64,000 bases of DNA from Clostridia bacterium. GTDB taxonomy: Bacteria > Bacillota > Clostridia > Christensenellales > Aristaeellaceae. Where the stretch lies: positions 24,608-88,607 of the forward strand of contig JAFRLY010000052.1 in assembly GCA_017431005.1 (NCBI GenBank), read 5' to 3'. Position numbers and translations under genes: made by a program. The notes under the pieces are model-generated. The model worked only from the letters and a program-made list of their open reading frames with translations. It was not told where the DNA came from and did not search any database. Positions 15,485-24,156 of the stretch are shown here, piece by piece (the first letter of the stretch is position 1; each line of letters opens with the position of its first letter).

Positions 15485-16990
15485 ATGGGTGATTTCTCGC
15501 AGGCCGTAGCTTCCGTCAATGATGCCGTCAACAGTGTTGTCTGGGGTGTTCCCGCCCTGGTTCTGCTGATTGGCACCGGCATTCTGATGACTGTGCTGAC
15601 CCGGTTCTTCCAGTTCCGCCGGTTCGGTCATATGTGGTCCAACACGATCGGAGGCCTGTTCAGAAAGGATAAAGGCATCCGTCAGAGCAATGACAGACAC
15701 TCCATCTCCCAGTTCCAGTCCCTGTGTACGGCTCTGTCCGCCACCATCGGCACAGGCAACATTGCCGGTGTGGCCTACGCCATCACCATGGGAGGCCCCG
15801 GCGCCGTGTTCTGGATGTGGATCGCGGCCATCGTGGGCATGATGACCAATTATTCGGAAAACGTGCTGGGCATCTATTTCCGCCGCAGGAATGAAAAGGG
15901 CGAATGGAGTGGCGGCGCCATGTACTATCTGAAGGACGGCGTTGGAAAAATGAAGTACGGCAGGATTGCCGGTACGGTCCTTTCCGTGCTCTTCTCCATT
16001 TTCGCGGTTGTGGCTTCCTTTGGAATCGGCAACATGGGTCAGGTGGCTTCCATCACGGAGAGCATCAACACCCTGATCCCGGCGAATCCCGGCACGGTCA
16101 ATCTGGTCACCGGTCTGGTTATCATCGTGTTCCTGTCCCTGGTAATCATCGGCGGACTGAAGCGGATCGCCACCACCAACGAGCGCATCGTGCCCTTTAT
16201 GGCGGTGTTCTTCATCATCGGCTCCCTGATTATCATCTTCATGAATATCAGCAAGGTTCCGGCGGCCTTCGGCGCGATTTTCGCCGGCGCCTTCAATTTT
16301 AAATCCGCTGCCGGCGGCGTCGGCGGCGCGGTGATCGCTCAGGCCATGACCTGGGGCTTCAAGCGCGGCGTCTTCTCCAATGAGGCCGGTCTCGGCTCCT
16401 CCGTGATGGTTCATTCCGCTTCCAATGTGAAGGAGCCCGTGGTGCAGGGCCTCTGGGGCATCTTCGAGGTCTTTGCCGATACCATTATCGTCTGCACCTG
16501 CACCGCGCTGGTCATTCTGACCACCGGAGTGGTGGATCTTCAAACAGGCGCTTCTATCTCCGGAGCCACCAAACTGGGTCTGGCGACGGAAGCCTTTACC
16601 CAGTCCTTCGGAACCTTTGGCGGCATCTTCCTTGCCGTTGCGGTCTGCCTCTTTGCCTTCACGACAATCCTGGGCTGGAGCTACTACGGCTCCAAGGCCT
16701 GGGAATACCTCTTCGGCACCAAATCCACCCTGGCCTATAAGATTGTGTTTATTGCCATGGTCATCGTCAGCGCAACCATGAACGTATCCCTTGCGATTGA
16801 CCTGAGCGATACCTTCAACGGCCTTATGGCCATTCCCAACCTGATCGGCGTCGTCTGCCTCAGCGGCCTGGTGGTGAAAATCACAAAGAACTACAGTGCC
16901 CGGAAGATCAGAAAGGATCAGCCGGATCTGGAGCCCATGTATTCCGCTTTCCTGGAGATTCAGAAGGAGCAGGAAGCACGGGAGGACTGA
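15485..16990 (+). CDS. Alanine/glycine:cation symporter (AGCS family)
   Basis: The 501-residue membrane protein has about ten or eleven transmembrane segments and the AGCS signatures GTGNIAGVAYAITMGGPGAVFWMW (near residue 90) and TWGFKRGVFSNEAGLGSS (near 290). It imports alanine or glycine with sodium. A longer frame reaches upstream to 15299, but that would translate the riboswitch and terminator. The ATG at 15485 has AGAAAGGATG just upstream and starts at the conserved N-terminus, so it is chosen. The tandem glycine riboswitch and terminator directly upstream imply that glycine controls expression, and support glycine as a substrate. No gene follows in the same unit; the next gene has its own promoter. 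Confidence 0.95.
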   Translation: MGDFSQAVASVNDAVNSVVWGVPALVLLIGTGILMTVLTRFFQFRRFGHMWSNTIGGLFRKDKGIRQSNDRHSISQFQSLCTALSATIGTGNIAGVAYAITMGGPGAVFWMWIAAIVGMMTNYSENVLGIYFRRRNEKGEWSGGAMYYLKDGVGKMKYGRIAGTVLSVLFSIFAVVASFGIGNMGQVASITESINTLIPANPGTVNLVTGLVIIVFLSLVIIGGLKRIATTNERIVPFMAVFFIIGSLIIIFMNISKVPAAFGAIFAGAFNFKSAAGGVGGAVIAQAMTWGFKRGVFSNEAGLGSSVMVHSASNVKEPVVQGLWGIFEVFADTIIVCTCTALVILTTGVVDLQTGASISGATKLGLATEAFTQSFGTFGGIFLAVAVCLFAFTTILGWSYYGSKAWEYLFGTKSTLAYKIVFIAMVIVSATMNVSLAIDLSDTFNGLMAIPNLIGVVCLSGLVVKITKNYSARKIRKDQPDLEPMYSAFLEIQKEQEARED

Positions 16991-17008
16991 TCAGCTTTCC
17001 GGGATAAA

Positions 17009-17037
17009 TTGACGGAGTCTTCAGCGGGTGGTATGAT
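17009..17037 (+). promoter_or_regulatory. Promoter of the esterase/ATP-grasp unit
   Basis: TTGACG (17009-17014), 17-base spacer, TATGAT (17032-17037), about 75 bases before the esterase ATG. Confidence 0.7.
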
Positions 17038-17111
17038 CGGACTGTACTTATGACGCACAGTTCCGGCGGCGCAGGCTGAAGCAGGCCCGCGGGGAAAGGA
17101 AACAGCAGCGG

Positions 17112-17852
17112 ATGAATCGGGAGGAAATCAGAGGATACAGCCCGGTCCTGAACCGGGAAATGGGAATCATGGTCTACGGGCACGGCGGAAGGCCGGTGCT
17201 CGGCTTTCCCACCCAGAATTCAAAATGTAAAAACTACGAGGAGTTCGGACTGATTGATCAGCTTGCCGATTTCCTGGACCAGGGCAGAATCCAGCTTTTT
17301 GTCGTGGACTCCGTGGATGAGGAAAGCTGGTCGGCGGAAGGAAAGGATCCGTCGGAACGCGCAGCCCGTCAGGAACAGTATTATCACTATATCATGGAGG
17401 AAGCGCTGCCCTTTCTGCGCAGCAGAAACAATCAGCCGCCGATCACCATGGGGCTGAGCATGGGTGCCAATCACGCGGTCAACTTTTTCCTGCGGCGTCC
17501 CGAGCAGTTCAGCGGCCTGATGGCGCTCTCCGGCGTCTATGACAGCGATTATTTCTTTCACGGCTGGATGAATCCGGTCCTGTATGACAATTCTCCGGAG
17601 CGTTATCTGCCGAACATGCCGAGCGATCACTACTATATTTCGGAATATAACCGGCGGAAGATGGTTCTCTGTGTCGGGCAGGGCGCCTGGGAGGAGGACG
17701 GCATACGCACCCTCCGTCATCTGGAAAGTGTTTTCGCGCAGAAGGGAATCCACGCCTGGTGCGATTTCTGGGGCTATGACGTCAACCATGACTGGCCCTG
17801 GTGGTATAAGCAGTCCCGGTATTTCCTGCCGTGGCTTCTTGGGGAAAACTGA
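17112..17852 (+). CDS. Putative esterase (alpha/beta-hydrolase)
   Basis: The 246-residue cytosolic protein belongs to the putative-esterase (esterase D/Fes-like) group. It has the nucleophile elbow GLSMGA near residue 119, an aspartate-containing strand after it, and a C-terminal catalytic His in DVNHDWPWW. The N-terminus lacks a signal peptide. Family members hydrolyse carboxylic esters or thioesters; substrate is unknown. The stop is 23 bases before an ATP-grasp gene, and the two are presumably co-transcribed from the promoter at 17009. In such pairs the ligase and esterase may act on the same small molecule or protein tag, but this is inference. GAAAGGAAA is the ribosome binding site. Confidence 0.8.
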   Translation: MNREEIRGYSPVLNREMGIMVYGHGGRPVLGFPTQNSKCKNYEEFGLIDQLADFLDQGRIQLFVVDSVDEESWSAEGKDPSERAARQEQYYHYIMEEALPFLRSRNNQPPITMGLSMGANHAVNFFLRRPEQFSGLMALSGVYDSDYFFHGWMNPVLYDNSPERYLPNMPSDHYYISEYNRRKMVLCVGQGAWEEDGIRTLRHLESVFAQKGIHAWCDFWGYDVNHDWPWWYKQSRYFLPWLLGEN

Positions 17853-17875
17853 AGCGCAAGAAAGGAAGCAGGCCT

Positions 17876-19054
17876 ATGAATTTCGTGTTTATCTCTCCGC
17901 ATTTTCCGCACACCTACTGGCAGTTCTGCGACAGGCTGAAGCGGAACGGCGTAAACGTGCTGGGCATTGGCGACGCCCCGTACGACAGCCTGGAAGGCTG
18001 CCTGAAGGAAGCGCTTACGGAATATTACCGGGTGGATACCCTGGAGGACTATGATCAGGTTTACCGGGCGGTCGCCTTCTTTGCCTTCAGATACGGTAAG
18101 ATCAGCTGGATTGAGTCCATGAATGAGTACTGGCTGGAGCAGGATGCCCGGCTGCGGACGGATTTCAACATTACCACCGGCATTCAGGCGGACCGGATTG
18201 AAAACATCAAGGAAAAATCCAGGATGAAGCAGATTTACCTGGACGCCGGCATTCCCACTGCCCGCCAGCACCGTGTCACAGACCGGGCAGCCGGCAGAAA
18301 ATTCGTGAAGAAGGTCGGGTATCCGGTCATCGTCAAGCCCGATGTTGGCGTCGGCGCCACGCATACCTGGAAGCTTGAGAACGACGCGGACCTGGACGCC
18401 TTCTACAATCAGCTTCCCGAAACCCCCTATGTGATGGAGGAGTTCATCGAGGGGGAGATCTGTTCCTACGACGCGATTCTTGACGCGGACTGTGAACCGC
18501 TGTTTGAAAGCATGACGGTCTGGCCTCCGGTGATGGATATCGTCAACAAGGATCTGGACCTGATGTATTACACCTGCCCGGATGTGCCCGCCTCGCTCAG
18601 CGCCCTGGGCCGCAGAACCGTGAAAGCCTTCGGCGTGGACCGCCGGTTTGTGCACCTGGAGTTTTTCCGGCTGACCAAAGGAAAGCCGGGTCTCGGGGAA
18701 ATCGGCGATTTTGTCGCGCTGGAGGTCAATATGCGGCCGGCCGGAGGCTATACGCCGGATATGATGGACTTTGCGCATTCCACGGATGTGTATCAGATTT
18801 ATGCGGATATGGTCGCGTTCAACGCCACCCGTGTCGCGCAGGGGCCTCATTACTACTGCGTCTACGCCAGCCGGAAGGACGGGCATTCCTATGTCCGGAC
18901 CCATGACGAAATCATGGCCCGGTACGGCGGAGAGATGGTCATGCAGGAGGAGATGCCTCCCATGAACTGGCCGCAGATGGGCCGGTATATGTATACCGCG
19001 CGCCTGAAAACCCGGGAGGAAGCGGATGAATTCATCCACTTTGTTCTGGACTGA
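17876..19054 (+). CDS. ATP-grasp domain protein (carboxylate-amine ligase-like)
   Basis: This is a 392-residue ATP-grasp protein. The N-terminal pre-ATP-grasp Rossmann part starts MNFVFISPHFPHTYWQFCDR. The central region has the ATP-binding lysine in KKVGYPVIVKPDVGVGATHTW (near 145), the hinge VMEEFIEGEICSYDAI, and the C-terminal metal-binding motif FVALEVNMRPAGGYTPDM (near 280), all in the family order. Such enzymes activate a carboxylate with ATP and join it to an amine or thiol. An in-frame start at 17831 overlaps the esterase; the ATG at 17876 has AAAGGAAG at about 7 bases and is used. It follows the esterase in one unit and is closed by a terminator. Substrate unknown. Confidence 0.85.
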   Translation: MNFVFISPHFPHTYWQFCDRLKRNGVNVLGIGDAPYDSLEGCLKEALTEYYRVDTLEDYDQVYRAVAFFAFRYGKISWIESMNEYWLEQDARLRTDFNITTGIQADRIENIKEKSRMKQIYLDAGIPTARQHRVTDRAAGRKFVKKVGYPVIVKPDVGVGATHTWKLENDADLDAFYNQLPETPYVMEEFIEGEICSYDAILDADCEPLFESMTVWPPVMDIVNKDLDLMYYTCPDVPASLSALGRRTVKAFGVDRRFVHLEFFRLTKGKPGLGEIGDFVALEVNMRPAGGYTPDMMDFAHSTDVYQIYADMVAFNATRVAQGPHYYCVYASRKDGHSYVRTHDEIMARYGGEMVMQEEMPPMNWPQMGRYMYTARLKTREEADEFIHFVLD

Positions 19055-19068
19055 GGATTCATATTACA

Positions 19069-19098
19069 CAGCCGTCTTTTTCGGGCGGCTGGTTTTTA
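19069..19098 (+). terminator. Intrinsic terminator after the ATP-grasp gene
   Basis: CAGCCG and CGGCTG form the stem, followed by GTTTTTATTT. The next promoter's -35 starts 2 bases later. Confidence 0.8.
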
Positions 19099-19099
19099 T

Positions 19100-19128
19100 T
19101 TGACAGCGGTCTTCCCTGCTGTTATAAT
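19100..19128 (+). promoter_or_regulatory. Perfect-consensus promoter of the ABC-2 exporter operon
   Basis: TTGACA (19100-19105), 17-base spacer, TATAAT (19123-19128): exact sigma-A consensus, which is rare. It drives the exporter and probably VanW. Confidence 0.85.
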
Positions 19129-19134
19129 GCGCTT

Positions 19135-19210
19135 CCACACGCTTGCGATGCCGGAAGAGGGGCAAGCCTCTGCGAGAATCATATAACACCGGAACCTTCG
19201 GAGGGTTCCG
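19135..19210 (+). promoter_or_regulatory. Structured 5' leader of unknown class
   Basis: The leader between promoter and ATPase ATG can form AGAGG/CCTCT or CTTGC/GCAAG (mutually exclusive around 19141-19170) and a GGAACC/GGTTCC hairpin (19191-19209) next to the ribosome binding site. It matches no riboswitch I recognise. Confidence 0.35.
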
Positions 19211-19225
19211 CGAAAGGAAAGCAGA

Positions 19226-20191
19226 ATGAGCTATATTCACGTGGAGGGGCTCTGCAAGCATTTTGACATTCGGCTGAAGCGGGAAAAAGGCTCCCTTATC
19301 CGCGGAAAGAAACGGGTTCAGGCGCTGCAGGACGTGTCCTTTGATGTGGAGCAGGGTGAGCTGGTCGGCTATATCGGCCCCAACGGAGCTGGAAAATCCA
19401 CCACGGTCAAAATTCTTTCGGGCATCCTGACCCCGGATGAAGGCACTGTGACAGTCGGCGGCCGGGTTCCCTGGAAGGAGCGGAAGGCGCATGTGCGCCG
19501 GATCGGCGTGGTCTTCGGCCAGCGGATGCAGCTGTGGTGGGATGTGCCCATCGCCGACAGCTTCGAACTCCTGAAGGAAATCTGGCATATTCCGGACAAC
19601 GCGTATCATAAAAGGCTGGCAGAGCTGGCTGAAGCGCTGCGTCTGGAGGATCTACTGCGTACGCCCCTGCGCCAGCTGAGCCTTGGCCAGCGGATGAGGG
19701 CTGAGCTCTGCGGATCGCTGCTGCATTCGCCGGAGCTGCTCTTTCTGGATGAGCCGACCATCGGGCTGGACGCGGTCACCAAGCTTGCGCTGCGGGATTT
19801 TCTGCTGTGGGAAAACCGTGAGCACCATACCACCATTCTCCTGACAACCCATGACATGGAGGATATCGCTGCCCTCTGCTCCCGGGTCATGGTGCTGGGC
19901 CGCGGACAGAAGCTTTATGACGGCCAGCTTTCGGAGCTGCTCAGCCGGTATGATACGCAGCGGATCCTCACGGTCCGGTATGACCGGATGCCTGTGCTCC
20001 CGGAGCTTCCCGCCCCGGTTTCAGCCGTTGCCGAAAATGAAACCCTGCGGCTCACCTGCCGGACAGCCGATCTGGACATGGATACGCTTCTGCCCCTGCT
20101 GCAGCAGGCCGGCACCATCCGCGAGCTGATCGTTCAGCCGCAGAACATTGACCATCTGATCGCCGCCATGTATCAGGAGATGGGATTATGA
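19226..20191 (+). CDS. ABC-2 type exporter, ATP-binding protein (COG4586 type)
   Basis: The 321-residue ATPase has a characteristic N-terminal extension (YIHVEGLCKHFDIRLKREKG) before Walker A GPNGAGKST near residue 52. The ABC signature is LSLGQRMRAEL and Walker B is LLFLDEPTIGLD. The C-terminal ~90 residues form the extra domain seen in COG4586 proteins. It powers the two membrane subunits encoded next, with a 4-base overlap into the first. Relatives are often labelled daunorubicin- or viologen-exporter ATPases, but the natural substrate of this three-gene class is not known. Expression starts from an exact-consensus promoter through a structured leader, so high constitutive or leader-controlled expression is likely. 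Confidence 0.93.
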   Translation: MSYIHVEGLCKHFDIRLKREKGSLIRGKKRVQALQDVSFDVEQGELVGYIGPNGAGKSTTVKILSGILTPDEGTVTVGGRVPWKERKAHVRRIGVVFGQRMQLWWDVPIADSFELLKEIWHIPDNAYHKRLAELAEALRLEDLLRTPLRQLSLGQRMRAELCGSLLHSPELLFLDEPTIGLDAVTKLALRDFLLWENREHHTTILLTTHDMEDIAALCSRVMVLGRGQKLYDGQLSELLSRYDTQRILTVRYDRMPVLPELPAPVSAVAENETLRLTCRTADLDMDTLLPLLQQAGTIRELIVQPQNIDHLIAAMYQEMGL

Positions 20192-20979
20192 ATGCATATT
20201 ATGCGGTTTTCCGTCTGCGCAGGCGTCTGGAAACCCAGTACCGCGGCGCGGTGATCGGCGGACTGATCTGCCAGGTTTTCTTCGGTCTGATTCTGATTGC
20301 GCTGTACCGCGCGCTTTATGCCGGCAAACCTCAGATGCTGCCGTTTTCCCATGTTGCAACCTACGTCTGGCTCCAGCAGGCGTTCTTCCGGATGCTGCTG
20401 GCGTCGGACGCCGAACTGATGGACAAGGTGCGCACCGGCGGTATCGCCTATGACCTGTGCCGGCCGATGAACCTGTACGGTTTTTACTATGCCCGGATTC
20501 TGGCGCAGAAGCTGACGGGCTGCCTGCTCCGGGCCGCGCCGATGCTGCTGTTCGCCGCCCTGCTTCCGGAGGGATGGGGTATCAGCCTGCCGGTCTCCCT
20601 GCCCGCGCTGCTCTGGGCGCTGGCCGCCTGGGTGCTGGGCCTGTTCTGTGTCAGCGCACTGGAAAACATCACCATGGCATTTACCATGCGCACGCTGGAT
20701 CCCCGGGGCATGCAGGCAATGATGAACCTGCTGATGATGATTCTTGCCGGTAACGTGCTGCCGCTGACCCTTTTCCCGGACAGCTGGCAGCCTGTGCTGA
20801 CCGCCCTGCCCCACGCGCAGCTTCTGGACGCGCCGATCCGGATTTATACCGGTGAATATGCGCTCTCCCAGGCCGGTCTGATTCTGCTGCGTCAGGCAGG
20901 CTGGACCGCCGCGCTGATCTGTACCGGCATGCTGTTCTGGCGGCGGAATCAGCGCCGCCTTGTCATTCAGGGAGGGTAA
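20188..20979 (+). CDS. ABC-2 type exporter permease (COG4587 type)
   Basis: The 263-residue protein has six hydrophobic segments. The first follows a short arginine-rich N-terminus (FRLRRRLETQYRGAVIGGLI), and the family feature VRTGGIAYDLCRPMNLYGFYYAR lies near residue 85. This layout (first permease directly overlapping the ATPase gene, second permease following) is that of the COG4586-COG4587-COG3694 exporter. It forms half of the membrane channel. Translation is coupled to the ATPase by the ATGA overlap. The transported compound is unknown; the neighbouring VanW-domain gene hints at a cell-envelope connection but does not prove it. Confidence 0.88.
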   Translation: MNAYYAVFRLRRRLETQYRGAVIGGLICQVFFGLILIALYRALYAGKPQMLPFSHVATYVWLQQAFFRMLLASDAELMDKVRTGGIAYDLCRPMNLYGFYYARILAQKLTGCLLRAAPMLLFAALLPEGWGISLPVSLPALLWALAAWVLGLFCVSALENITMAFTMRTLDPRGMQAMMNLLMMILAGNVLPLTLFPDSWQPVLTALPHAQLLDAPIRIYTGEYALSQAGLILLRQAGWTAALICTGMLFWRRNQRRLVIQGG

Positions 20980-20984
20980 AAAGC

Positions 20985-21785
20985 ATGCAGACCATTCGTC
21001 TTTACGGGAAGTCCATGGCCATGCTGATCCGGAGCCAGCTGCAGTATCCCGCGTCCTTTCTGATGCAGACGCTGGCCCAGCTGGTCATGGAGGGCGGCGA
21101 AATGCTGGCCGTTATTCTGCTGGTTCAGCGCTTCGATCATCTGAATCAGTGGACCGCCGGAAACCTTTATTTCTTCTTCGGACTCATGGCTGTATCCTTC
21201 TATATCACGGAATGCTTCGGCCGGGGAATCACGGGCGCTTTTCCCTCCATGGTGCGCACAGGCCAGCTGGATACCCTGCTGCTCCGTCCCCGCGGCGTCC
21301 TGACCCAGGTGCTGTGCAGCGCGGTGGATCCCCGCCGGATCACCTGCATCGCCGTGGGCATTGTCAGCCTGGTGCTGGGCAGCAGGCTTTCAGCAATCCG
21401 CTGGTCCTTTCCGAAAATCCTGCTTCTGCTGGAGAGCATCTTCTGCAGCTTCTGGCTGATTCTGGGGCTTTTTATGATCGAAGCGGTGCTGTGTATTTAC
21501 AGCGTGAAATCCGTGGAGCTTGCCAACACGCTGACCTACGGCGGAAGAAGCGCCTGCCAGTATCCGGTGGACACCTATCCCCGGACGCTCCGCATCCTGT
21601 TCACTGTCGTGGCGCCGTTCGCTCTGGTCATGCATATTCCCGCGTCCCATATACTGGACAAACCGCTGTTTGCCTGGCCCGCCTGGACGGCTTTCGTCAC
21701 TCCGCTCGCCGGGTTCGTTCTTTTCGGTGTCATGTATCTGCTGTTTACAAGCGCCATGCAGCACTACCGCTCCGCCGGTAATTAA
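20985..21785 (+). CDS. ABC-2 type exporter permease (COG3694 type)
   Basis: The 266-residue membrane protein is the second permease of the exporter. It has about six hydrophobic segments, and the family block VRTGQLDTLLLRPRGVLTQVLCSAVDPRR (near residue 88) is shared in pattern with its partner. The start is 5 bases after the previous gene and has GGGAGGG at about 9 bases. It should dimerise with the COG4587-type subunit and be driven by the ATPase at 19226. The gene is followed after 30 bases by a secreted VanW-type protein on the same strand with no terminator between. Substrate unknown. Confidence 0.88.
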   Translation: MQTIRLYGKSMAMLIRSQLQYPASFLMQTLAQLVMEGGEMLAVILLVQRFDHLNQWTAGNLYFFFGLMAVSFYITECFGRGITGAFPSMVRTGQLDTLLLRPRGVLTQVLCSAVDPRRITCIAVGIVSLVLGSRLSAIRWSFPKILLLLESIFCSFWLILGLFMIEAVLCIYSVKSVELANTLTYGGRSACQYPVDTYPRTLRILFTVVAPFALVMHIPASHILDKPLFAWPAWTAFVTPLAGFVLFGVMYLLFTSAMQHYRSAGN

Positions 21786-21815
21786 CCGGCCGGGTCTTTC
21801 TTCTGGAGAACCGTC

Positions 21816-22802
21816 ATGAAAATGAAATGGTATTTACGGATGCTGGTTCTGTCTCTGGCTGCGCTGATGCTGGCGGCAGCCTCCCTTTCGGAATCCGCCG
21901 ATCCGGTCCGGGAAGCAGTTTACACCGCGAAAACCAATCTGGAATTTCATCTGCGTCCGGCCCCCGCCTCCGAAAGATGGGTATGCACCGTCCCGATCCA
22001 TGAACGTGTGGAGGTGCTGGAATACGGGCCGGACTGGAGCCTGCTGCGCTGGAAAAACGCCGAAGGCTGGGCGGAAACCCGCTGGCTCAGGGAATTCATT
22101 ACCCTGGACCCGCTGCACCATGCGCTCCCGGGCTTTTCCCCCTGCACCGGTCTGTGGACCTTCAGCCGGGAAACCTTCATTTCCGCCGGCCAGTTCGACG
22201 GCCTCCGTGTGAAAAAAAGCACCGTTGTCGCGGTGCGCAGGGAAAGTAGCCGGATCGTCCTCCCGGTCTGGCGGTCTGAGGCAGCGCTTGACACCGTTTC
22301 CGGGAACTATGCGTCCTTTGCCGCCTGGGATTCCGCGGAAAGCGGTGACAGCATTGCGGGCTTTACGACCTTTTACAACGACGCCTACGGCGCGCCGCTG
22401 GCGGAGGAACGCCGGCACAACATTGAGCTGGGCTGCAGGCTGCTTTCCGGCCGGGTCGTCGCCCCCGGAGAATCCTTCTCCTTCAACGATGTGTGCGGGC
22501 CCTACAGTAAAAAAACAGGCTATGTGACCGCCCGGAATGTCAGCGCCTCCGGATACGGAACAGGCGGCGGCGTCTGCCAGCTGAGCACAACGCTGTACAA
22601 CGCCCTGCTGCAGATTCCTGTGCAGATCACAGACTGGGCGGTGCATACCATCAGCGGCGTAAAATATATTCCTGTCGCCTATGACGCGTGCGTGGGCAGA
22701 TATTCAGACCTGTGCTTCATGAACACCCTGCCCTACGCAATCCGCCTTCGGGCAGTTTCCCAGGGCGGAGCGCTGACCGTACTGATTGCCCGGGCCGAAT
22801 GA
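21816..22802 (+). CDS. Secreted VanW-family protein with SH3-like domain
   Basis: The 328-residue protein has a signal peptide (MKMKWYLRMLVLSLAALMLA) and an SH3-like wall-binding domain around residues 35-85 (VYTAKTNLEFHLRPAP, WSLLRWKNAEGWAETRWL). The C-terminal VanW domain, about 190-325, carries the hallmark block FSFNDVCGPYSKKTGYVTA and GTGGGVCQLSTTLYNAL. VanW occurs in some vancomycin-resistance clusters and in many envelope proteins of Clostridia; its biochemical role is unknown. It is probably co-transcribed with the ABC-2 exporter upstream and meets the MGMT-like gene tail to tail 4 bases later. Extracellular and cell-wall associated by inference. Confidence 0.88.
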   Translation: MKMKWYLRMLVLSLAALMLAAASLSESADPVREAVYTAKTNLEFHLRPAPASERWVCTVPIHERVEVLEYGPDWSLLRWKNAEGWAETRWLREFITLDPLHHALPGFSPCTGLWTFSRETFISAGQFDGLRVKKSTVVAVRRESSRIVLPVWRSEAALDTVSGNYASFAAWDSAESGDSIAGFTTFYNDAYGAPLAEERRHNIELGCRLLSGRVVAPGESFSFNDVCGPYSKKTGYVTARNVSASGYGTGGGVCQLSTTLYNALLQIPVQITDWAVHTISGVKYIPVAYDACVGRYSDLCFMNTLPYAIRLRAVSQGGALTVLIARAE

Positions 22803-22806
22803 CGGC

Positions 22807-23142
22807 TCAGAAGGTTCCGTCCTCCTGAATCAGGGGAAGGAACGGCACCCTGAACCTTTGTATGTCCACATGCGAGTCATCCAGAAAGGCGACGCCCTCC
22901 GCCTCCAGGAGCTCCTTCTGCCGTCCGGCTCCGCCGAAGGCGAACGCAGGGGAAACAGCTCCGTCGCGCATGACCACTCTGTGGCAGGGAATCACACCGG
23001 GCTCCGGATTCACATGCAGCGCGTAGCCGACCACCCGGGAAAGCCGCCGGCCGCCGGCCGCTTCGGCCACCTGTCCGTAGGTAGCCACCTGCCCCTCCGG
23101 AATCAGCTTCACCGCTTCATATATTCTCTGAAAAGTATTCAT
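22807..23142 (-). CDS. MGMT-family small methylated-DNA cysteine methyltransferase-like protein
   Basis: The 111-residue protein contains only the DNA-binding/active-site domain of O6-alkylguanine-DNA alkyltransferases. It has the helix-turn-helix IPEGQVATYGQVAEAAG and the acceptor motif PGVIPCHRVV. The cysteine is retained, unlike alkyltransferase-like proteins where it is Trp or Ala, so it may still accept alkyl groups. The N-terminal domain of full-length Ogt is missing, as in many short bacterial homologues. An upstream ATG at 23166 is in frame, but GGGAGG lies 6 bases before the ATG at 23142, which is therefore preferred. It stands alone on this strand and repairs or flags alkylated guanine by family inference. 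Confidence 0.85.
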   Translation of the reverse strand: MNTFQRIYEAVKLIPEGQVATYGQVAEAAGGRRLSRVVGYALHVNPEPGVIPCHRVVMRDGAVSPAFAFGGAGRQKELLEAEGVAFLDDSHVDIQRFRVPFLPLIQEDGTF

Positions 23143-23311
23143 GCTGTCCCTCCCAAGTTCAGACATTTCACGCTTCCCCTGACAGGCGCCGCGCTGACAG
23201 ATCAGTCTGTTCCGTCTTTCTTTTGTTTATCCGGAATAAAGTATAGCAAAACGTACGGAAAAAGAGTATACATGAAGAAAAAGGAGCGAACAGAAAAAGG
23301 AGTGAAGGTTC

Positions 23312-24145
23312 ATGAGACTCGGTTTATCGTCTCCCCTTTCCCATCAGTCTCCCGCGGACTGGGCCCGGCAGATGAAAACGCTGGGCTGTGAATCGGTCGT
23401 TTTCCCTCTAGATTATACCCGGAAAGAGAATGACATAGCGGATTATGCCGACGCGGCCGCCGCGGAAGGGCTGACCATTGCGGAAGTCGGTATCTGGCGG
23501 AACGTGCTCGCCGTGAATTCTGCGGAGCGGGAGGCCGCCCGTGCCCATGCCCTCGGACAGCTCCGCCTGGCGGAGCAGCTCGGCGCGCGCTGCTGTGTAA
23601 ATATCTCCGGCACCTTCGGCGGCCCGGTCTGGGACGGCGGATACCGGGAGAATTATTCGCCGGAATGCTGGCAGGCGGTCGTGGAATATACCCGAAGTCT
23701 GATCGATGCGGTCCGCCCCGTCCGGACGAAATACACCCTGGAGCCCATGCCGTGGATGATTCCCACCGGCCCGGATGAGTATCTGAAGCTTCTGGAGGAC
23801 GTGGACCGGGAAGCCTTCGGCGTGCATATGGATATCATCAATATGATTAACCAGCCCGCCCGCTATTTCTTCCCGGAAGTCTTTATGGACGAATGCTTTG
23901 AGAAACTCGGTTCCCGGATCCTCAGCTGCCATCTGAAGGATATCCGCCTGCTGGATCAGCTGACCTTCCAACTGAAGGAGCTTCCCTGCGGGGAAGGTGT
24001 TTTCCCGCTTCAGACTTATCTCGACTGGGCGGATCGCTGCGATCCGGACATGCCCATGATCATCGAGCATCTGGAATCGGATCAGGAATACCTGACCGCG
24101 CTGAATTATATTAAGAAAATGATCAGAAAGAACGAAACAGTATGA
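23312..24145 (+). CDS. Sugar phosphate isomerase/epimerase family TIM-barrel protein
   Basis: The 277-residue protein of the AP-endonuclease-2/xylose-isomerase-like fold carries the expected metal ligands at strand ends: Glu in YTLEPMPW (near 145), Asp in GVHMDIINM (near 175), His in SCHLKDIRL (near 210) and Glu in MIIEHLESD (near 250). Such enzymes isomerise or epimerise sugars, sugar acids or inositols with a divalent metal. The exact substrate is not deducible. AAGGAG precedes the ATG by about 9 bases. Two VOC-fold genes follow closely (11 and 17 bases), so the three form an operon that may process one carbohydrate or keto-acid. Confidence 0.85.
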   Translation: MRLGLSSPLSHQSPADWARQMKTLGCESVVFPLDYTRKENDIADYADAAAAEGLTIAEVGIWRNVLAVNSAEREAARAHALGQLRLAEQLGARCCVNISGTFGGPVWDGGYRENYSPECWQAVVEYTRSLIDAVRPVRTKYTLEPMPWMIPTGPDEYLKLLEDVDREAFGVHMDIINMINQPARYFFPEVFMDECFEKLGSRILSCHLKDIRLLDQLTFQLKELPCGEGVFPLQTYLDWADRCDPDMPMIIEHLESDQEYLTALNYIKKMIRKNETV

Positions 24146-24156
24146 AAGGGGAATGA

